From: Vermamoeba vermiformis
Taxonomy: Eukaryota > Tubulinea > Echinamoebida
Length of the DNA: 64,000 nucleotides
Assembly (NCBI GenBank): GCA_045837725.1
Contig: JBEWZL010000151.1
Location: 124,001-188,000, forward strand
Reading direction: 5' to 3'
Shown here: positions 58,342 through 64,000 of the stretch, piece after piece
Numbering within the stretch: the first letter of the stretch is position 1
Layout of the letters: each line of letters opens with the position of its first letter
Notes under the pieces: generated by a model
What the model saw: the letters and a program-made list of their open reading frames with translations, nothing else
Databases searched by the model: none
What the model was told of the DNA's origin: nothing
Program-made: the position numbers and the translations under genes

Positions 58342-61336
58342 ATGAACAAGTACACAATTGTCGCAGTATTAATTGTTCTATCTGCGACGATAGAATCAAT
58401 TAGTGCTGTTAAATGGACCCCTGCGTCCGTTAATATCACTATTAACTTGGATACGGGCGCGCAACCTGCTCCATTGCAAGTAGCGTTGTCCAAGTCTTTA
58501 AAAGATGATCCTAATTTTACGTGGAAGGCTGCGTTATCGAATTGTAAGTATTTGACCGTAATCTAAAATCAATTGAGATATTTGATGGCGATCCAATATT
58601 ATAAATATTCAGTGCTCACAATAAATAATTCCATTATTTTAATGGCTTATTAGAGAGTCTTTCCTAATTATTTAATTGATTTTAGGCCTTGGAGTGACCG
58701 TCGATCCAACATCTGGAGAAGTTACAGGAGACACAGCACAACAAGTTGCAGTTAATTTTACAACCTCACTGTACAAATTTGCAACTAAATTCGAGTGCTC
58801 AGTAATCGCTGATGCCACTCCAACGGCTAAGGCTGTATTGCCAATTTATTTGGACTTAGTATCAGGTAGGTAGACATTTTCTGTTATAATGCATTTACTA
58901 GTACATTAAATAGTAATATTTTAAGCGGTAATATTGATCGTGTTTGATTCAAATTAGATGCTCTTAAGTGCGCGATCAAGATCTGATCGCAAATTTCTTC
59001 ATAATTTTCGAGTTGGTCATAAACGGATTTTAATGCTAATTAATAACATATTAATACAGAGAATTGCAACAAATACGAAGACCCCAATATTTATTGTCAG
59101 AAGAAAGAAGGCGGATCGCACTGGGTTTGCGACACTATTAGAGGCGACTGCATTTGCGAGACAAACTATTATGGCGCGAAGTGCGATAAATACTGTCAAC
59201 CAGAGACTTGTTCTAATCACGGAACGTGTTCGGAATCTGGTGGCTGCATCTGTTCCTTTAATTATTACGGAGCAGTAAGTACCACTTAAAAATTAATACC
59301 TATCATTACGTCTCAATAGCACGAAAAAATATTGAATCATCGAATAATTAAAATGATGAAACTTAACGGATCTGCTTTTTGGATCGACATTTTTACCATT
59401 TTACATTGATTGAGTAATACTGATCCAATGACTTCCTTATTTAGGTCTGCGACATCTACTGCAATCCGATCACGAACTGTTCAGTGGCTGGCACGTGCAA
59501 CTCCAATGGAACGTGTAACTGCAATGCAGGCTACAGCGGCCCTAATTGCCAATTTCAGTCGTGCGGCACTTGTCCTGCGCATGCTCATTGCAATCCTACC
59601 ACTGGCAATTGCGACTGCGACGAGCATTACTTCGGATCAAAGTGCGACCGGTTCTGTAACGGAACTCAAACGTGCGGCCCTCACGGTCAATGCGATGCAA
59701 ATGGCAACTGTCAATGTCAGAATGATTGGCACGGCGAGAAGTGCGATTTGTACTGCAGTGATGCGATGTGTGGACACGGCACTTGCGGAACCAATGGTGA
59801 ATGTCAATGCGATTTCAACTACTATGGCACTGTAAGTAGCTTTATACGAAAGTATATGCAATATTTTATGCTGCTGCCCTAACTAGTCGAAATGGTTACG
59901 ATGAGTGCAGATCACAACTGTTTCGGATCTTGTCTCAAATCCATCTCTGAATAATTTAACTTATTGTATTACTAATATTAGTATAATATTAGTATAATAT
60001 TAGTATAATATTAATCTTATGCACACACGAGCTTTAAAAATCGTCAAATTGTCATTACAAAATATTTTTAATTAATCTGTTGGTTTTACCGCGAATTTAA
60101 ATACTGATAACATTTACTTATTCAGAATTGCACAATTTTCTGCAATGCCGTAACCAACTGCACGGATGCAGGATTTTGTAACTCGAATGGCGCGTGCGTT
60201 TGTGACCCTGGTTTCTACGGCCAATATTGCCAGCTCCAAGAGTGTCCTAATAATTGTTCCTCGCATGGCACCTGCGATAGCTCTTCGGGCAATTGCGCTT
60301 GTAACAAGGACTATTTTGGCGATGATTGCAGCATTTATTGCGACGACAAAACATGCGGCGCTAATGGTCAATGCAATTCAAGCGGAAAATGCGTTTGTAA
60401 GCCTGCTTGGTTTGGACCGGTAAGTCGTTACAAATGCAGCATTGTTTTTGGTCAATTTTTGGTCAAACAACGAAATTTCTTCAATTTTTTCGTTATATTC
60501 GTGTACAGTCGTCTCTTATTTCAGTGGCAGCTTGTGACTTGCATATAGTTTAAACACGGCAATTAAGAGAAAATGTTAAACAAAAGCTTTATTTTTTTGC
60601 CGTAAATCGGATCTGATCTCTTGGGTAGACTTGCCAGATATATTGCAACACCACTACTTCGTGCAACGGGCAAGGCACATGCAATGGGCAAGGTACATGC
60701 AACTGCAACTCGCCTTACTATGGAAACTACTGCCAGTACATTCAGTGCGGTACGTGCGAAGCGAACAGTGTTTGCAACAATTCTACGGGCCACTGCGACT
60801 GCGTTCAAAATTACTACGGCGATAATTGCGACATTTTCTGCAATGCTACGGCTTGTGGCGCCCACGGCGAGTGTGGTTCAGATGGACAATGCCTGTGCCA
60901 GCCTGGTTATTACGGACCTGGCTGCGACATTGTTTGCTCCGCTGATAACTGCAAATTTGGTTATTGCAACACGACTGTTGGCTGTGTTTGCAACCAAGAC
61001 TATTACGGCGCTCAATGCGATGTTCATTGCTCGCACGACACGTGTGATCATGGCACGTGTCACCCATCGAACGGCACGTGTATTTGTGATGACGAGTACT
61101 TCGGGCTCGAGTGTCACGTGCATTGTTTCACGAACACCACGTGCAATGGCAATGGCGAGTGCAGTGCTGAAGGCTTATGCATGTGCAACGAATTTTATTT
61201 CGGAGAAAATTGCAGTTTGAACAAGCTTGCGTTGTGGATCTTAGGTGGAAGTGTTTCTGCTGGAGTCGTGACAATTACTATTTTAGGAATTGTGAGCAAA
61301 GTGAAGCGAAATCGAGGCTACGAGCGAATTCAATAA
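58342..61336 (+). CDS. EGF-repeat type-I membrane protein 2
   Basis: Signal peptide (MNKYTIVAVLIVLSATIESI), an Ig-like/BACON-type domain (VKWTPASVNITIN to about GVTVDPTSGEVTGD), then roughly 18 EGF-like repeats (e.g. CDCDEHYFGSKCDRFC; CLCQPGYYGPGCDIVC). One TM (LWILGGSVSAGVVTITILGI) and a short basic tail end the protein. Four introns interrupt the EGF array. Three of them sit at the same place, right after Y/F-G-x and before the next C, always in phase 0 (about 59276, 59832 and 60420). The array is therefore built of exchangeable exon modules. No cytoplasmic signalling domain. Larger homologue of the gene at 33706. Confidence 0.87.
59971..60014. repeat. AT-rich tandem repeat in an intron
   Basis: A unit close to TAATATTAGTA is repeated about four times in a row in an intron of EGF protein 2. 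Simple microsatellite-like sequence that is likely to vary in length. Confidence 0.8.
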
Positions 61337-61953
61337 ATCAGTGACTTTTTATCCAATTCAACGACTTCCACTGCCCAAGGCCTGCGGTCAACTAATGCAT
61401 TAAATGGTAAGGCAGACAATGTCCATTTAGTAATGTTATTATATAGGTAACCTTCTGCCACCAGTAAAGAATTCCGCTGGATCTGGTCCGAAGTAAGAAC
61501 ACAGCTTGCATAAACACGAGTAATTCTTTGGTAAATTCCATACAATTAATACTATGACCAGATCCTAGTCAACCTAATCGAAGCTAACCTATTCAATCGC
61601 ATGCAAGGCAAAACCTTGATAAACTTCGGAATTACGCAACAATCGCTCCAAAAATATCGCCAACTGAAATAGAGTAATGCTTCGAAATTCAACAGTTTCT
61701 AACAGCTAATAATTAAATAGGCTGCGGAAGGGACTCTTCTAAGGCGCCTTAATAGTATGATATTGCGGTAGGTTGTCTTGGAGAGATAGAAACCAACTTG
61801 CCGAAACAAAGTTTTGAAATTGTCAAGAGCTGTCAGCATTTCTTTTTTACTCGTAAATGATTGGTCGAAATGATTCATTCAAAAAATATAAAATAGAATT
61901 CAATACTAATCGATTTTACTCATCATCGTTAGCAGACAACAACAAAACCGATA
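61337..61953 (+). other. Intergenic, EGF protein 2 to GPI protein
   Basis: Spacer of about 615 bp. A minus-strand 71-codon open frame at 61330-61545 overlaps the upstream 3' end and has no recognisable domain. No other feature seen. Confidence 0.45.
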
Positions 61954-63028
61954 ATGTCTTTGAAGAAGCTTGTTACTGTATTTCTTTTGGTTGGTTTAAT
62001 CTCCGCGGCTTTGGCTCAATCTCAAACGCAATCTCCTCAATCTGACGGCGTCGAGAGAACCTTTGAATTCAGCTATACCTACAACAAAGTTGAAGCGCGT
62101 ATTAGATTACGCGATGGTGATGCTGAAAGCGAACTCCGTCACCAACTCGAGCTCGGCGATTTCGGCGCTGAATTTCGCGTTGAATTTCAACAAAAAGCTG
62201 GCGACACTCAAAACGACCTCCGTATGCGCTTGCGTCTATTTGAATTGATTGAATACATTCCCGATTCAACTCCTGGCTACCAAAACGACACTGTAAGTAT
62301 TATATATTTTTGACTTATTAAGGTTCATTATTAACGTCCTATTGCAGGTCGTTAGATCGTACAACAATTGGAACTGGGTTAATTACATCAATGAAAGACC
62401 TTCTTCCAATGACTCCAGAGTTTACACTATGAAGACTTACGACAACATCTTTGGCCTAACTGTCCGTATTAACAGCCCTACTAACACCGTCGTCAATGTA
62501 AGTCACATTATTAACTCAAACATACGTCTCTAATGCATTTAGGTCAATCCTGAGGACGTCAAATTCGACGTTGAGTTGGACGTTGATGCCATGCGCGCAG
62601 CTGGATGGTTAAATGGCACTGAAGTCGCTTTGAAGGTAGCGCTCGTCTCCACACTTGAGTCCAAGCAAGATGGATCCCAAGACGAGTCTTCGATCACAGT
62701 TGGCTCCACCGCTGCTTTAGAGCAAGGCTCTTTGTTCTTTTCGTGGCTCAACTACGTGCAATGCGACGTCAACAAAGTGTCAGTGGTGTCCTCGCCAATG
62801 CACACCGATGACAGTCAACTTACTTCTGGTGACGAGTCAGGCAGTACTGCAAACGTGGTTGCATTTGCATTTGTTGATTTACAAGATGCATCCAACCGCG
62901 CATGTGTTTGGGATCCAGTAGTCTCGGCTTCTCGCGCAAGTTCTCAACCAACAATTGCCAGCTCTGCAGTCGCGCAAGTAATTTCGTTCGTCGTCTTATT
63001 TGTCGGGGCATTCATCACTTTGTTCTAA
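61954..63028 (+). CDS. Secreted, probably GPI-anchored protein of unknown function
   Basis: Three exons (61954-62292, 62348-62498 and 62543-63028, approximate). N-terminal signal peptide (KKLVTVFLLVGLISAALA). The mature part starts Gln/Ser-rich (QSQTQSPQSDGV) and then forms a beta-rich region with alternating charged strands (RTFEFSYTYNKVEARIRLRD). A conserved-looking VNPEDVKFDVELDVD block and two Cys near FSWLNYVQCDV and NRACVWDPV follow. The end is a Ser-rich linker with a hydrophobic tail (AQVISFVVLFVGAFITLF) and no basic stop, typical of GPI attachment. I do not recognise the family. Confidence 0.75.
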
Positions 63029-63149
63029 GCATTTAGCATTCATTAGCGAGCGTAGTAAAATTCTTTCTTTTTTTGTGATTCATGTTTTGTCCCATTCGTT
63101 TCAAAAGCACATATTGCGAACTATTTATACCATAACTACAAGAGAAGCG
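63029..63149 (+). promoter_or_regulatory. Short spacer, promoter of EGF protein 3
   Basis: Only 121 bp separate the upstream stop from the next ATG. It contains a T-rich stretch; no specific motif recognised. Confidence 0.35.
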
Positions 63150-64000
63150 ATGAAACATAGGAGCGCTTTTGCTTGCGTTTTGTTGTTCTCTTCTGTTGCA
63201 TACGGAGCTCTTCAATGGCAGCCAAGCACGCTGTACTTTGAGTTCGATCTACCTCGGAGTACTAATATTACAAAGCAGGTGTACCTCACGAGTAACTCAT
63301 CCTCTGTAGTAAATTATTGGACAATTGACCCCTATTCGTTTTCTGACTGTAAGCGATTAACATTTCCGCAATTTAAATATTTATTGATAAATAATATAAT
63401 TTGTATTAAAATAATACAAACTATTGTGGATTGTCAACATTAACGTTTTTTGAAACGATCTGGCAACTTGTCACCAGATTTGTTGACTAATTGTATCATT
63501 TAATAAAGGTCGCATCCAAGGATTTAGCATTTCGCCTATGGAAGGAGAATTAAGCGTCTTTCTCAATTCACTAATCGTTTTCACGATCGATCCAACTGTT
63601 TATGATCAGACCGCCCAGTGGCCCATTGATGGTAGAATGCAAGCTACTATTTATATCGAAGTCCGCGCTGTCTCAGGTAGCCGTCCTGTTATTGCGGAGA
63701 TTCTCCACATTGTCAACCGAAAAATTGATCCTATTTTTCTAACAAATAATGTTTGTTATATTAGATTGGTGTACATACCACGACCACTCGTATTGTAATA
63801 ACGGCGCTTGCAATAACGTTACGCAAAATTGTGATTGCGAGCCAAATTTCTACGGATCAACTTGTGACACTTATTGCTTGGCCAATACAACTTGTTCAGG
63901 GCGTGGAAGCTGTTCTAACGACGGCTCTTGTGCTTGTAACGCTAATTGGTACGGAAAGGTACGTAATAGTTCGTTGCATACGAAGCTGTTGTTGAACTGA
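63150..64000 (+). CDS. EGF-repeat protein 3, 5' part (runs off the window)
   Basis: Signal peptide (MKHRSAFACVLLFSSVAYGA), the same Ig-like/BACON-type N-terminal domain as the two EGF genes above (LQWQPSTLYFEFDLPRS..., then FSISPMEGELSV), then the first EGF repeats (CDCEPNFYGSTCDTYC; CACNANWYGK). The last visible exon stops after NWYGK at a GTACGT donor, the same phase-0 position used in the other EGF genes. The remaining repeats, TM and tail are outside the window. Confidence 0.83.

Noticed and set aside
1-64000. CRISPR arrays, DNA transposons, retroelements, rRNA genes
   Set aside because: No spaced direct repeats, transposase or polymerase motifs, long terminal repeats or rRNA-like stretches were seen.

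Overview
The window is eukaryotic nuclear DNA from an intron-rich, compact protist genome using the standard code. Most genes are split by short GT-AG introns (about 50 to 250 bp, AT-rich), intergenic gaps are short, and two introns clearly use GC-AG. The gene set (SNF1/AMPK-type kinases, a Kelch receptor with a tyrosine-kinase-type domain, EGF-repeat membrane proteins, an MLO-like protein, secreted thermolysin-type peptidases) fits a free-living amoeba or a related unikont-like protist. I cannot name the species. No transposase, reverse transcriptase, integrase, capsid or CRISPR signature was recognised.

Layout: (1) 0.4-6.0 kb, two tandem SNF1/AMPK/MARK-type kinases (-). (2) 6.9-10.6 kb, two tandem genes (+) encoding an F-box fused to a degenerate Rho-like GTPase, with a C-terminal CAAX motif; this is the most novel architecture here. 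(3) 11.0-15.3 kb, an MLO-like multi-pass membrane protein (-) with long His-rich and RRxS-rich cytoplasmic parts. (4) 16.1-22.0 kb, housekeeping or unknown genes: a secreted protein, a small thioredoxin-like protein, a highly expressed unknown protein, an ankyrin protein and a Ppx/GppA phosphatase. (5) 22.5-28.0 kb, a large dynamin-like GTPase gene (-); one of its introns carries two tRNA-Gly(UCC) genes. (6) 28.9-33.4 kb, ribonucleotide reductase R2 (-) and R1 (+) head to head over a 298-bp spacer. The last R1 intron carries a third tRNA-Gly and is a near copy of part of the intron in region 5.

(7) 33.7-64 kb is dominated by cell-surface and accessory families: three EGF-repeat proteins, a six-Kelch receptor kinase, three M4 metallopeptidases with IPT/TIG domains and probable GPI anchors (two tandem, one inverted), two intronless PD-(D/E)XK-like proteins, two LRR proteins with a C-terminal F-box-like motif plus a decayed third copy, and one more probable GPI protein. 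Repeated duplication and local gene conversion are evident.

Functionally, the RNR pair makes dNTPs and probably shares S-phase control. The kinase pair belongs to an energy-sensing or polarity family. The F-box/pseudo-GTPase pair suggests membrane-tethered SCF ubiquitin-ligase adaptors. The 33.7-64 kb block looks like a toolkit for surface sensing and extracellular digestion. Exon borders were read by eye from splice motifs and reading-frame continuity, so most internal borders are approximate.
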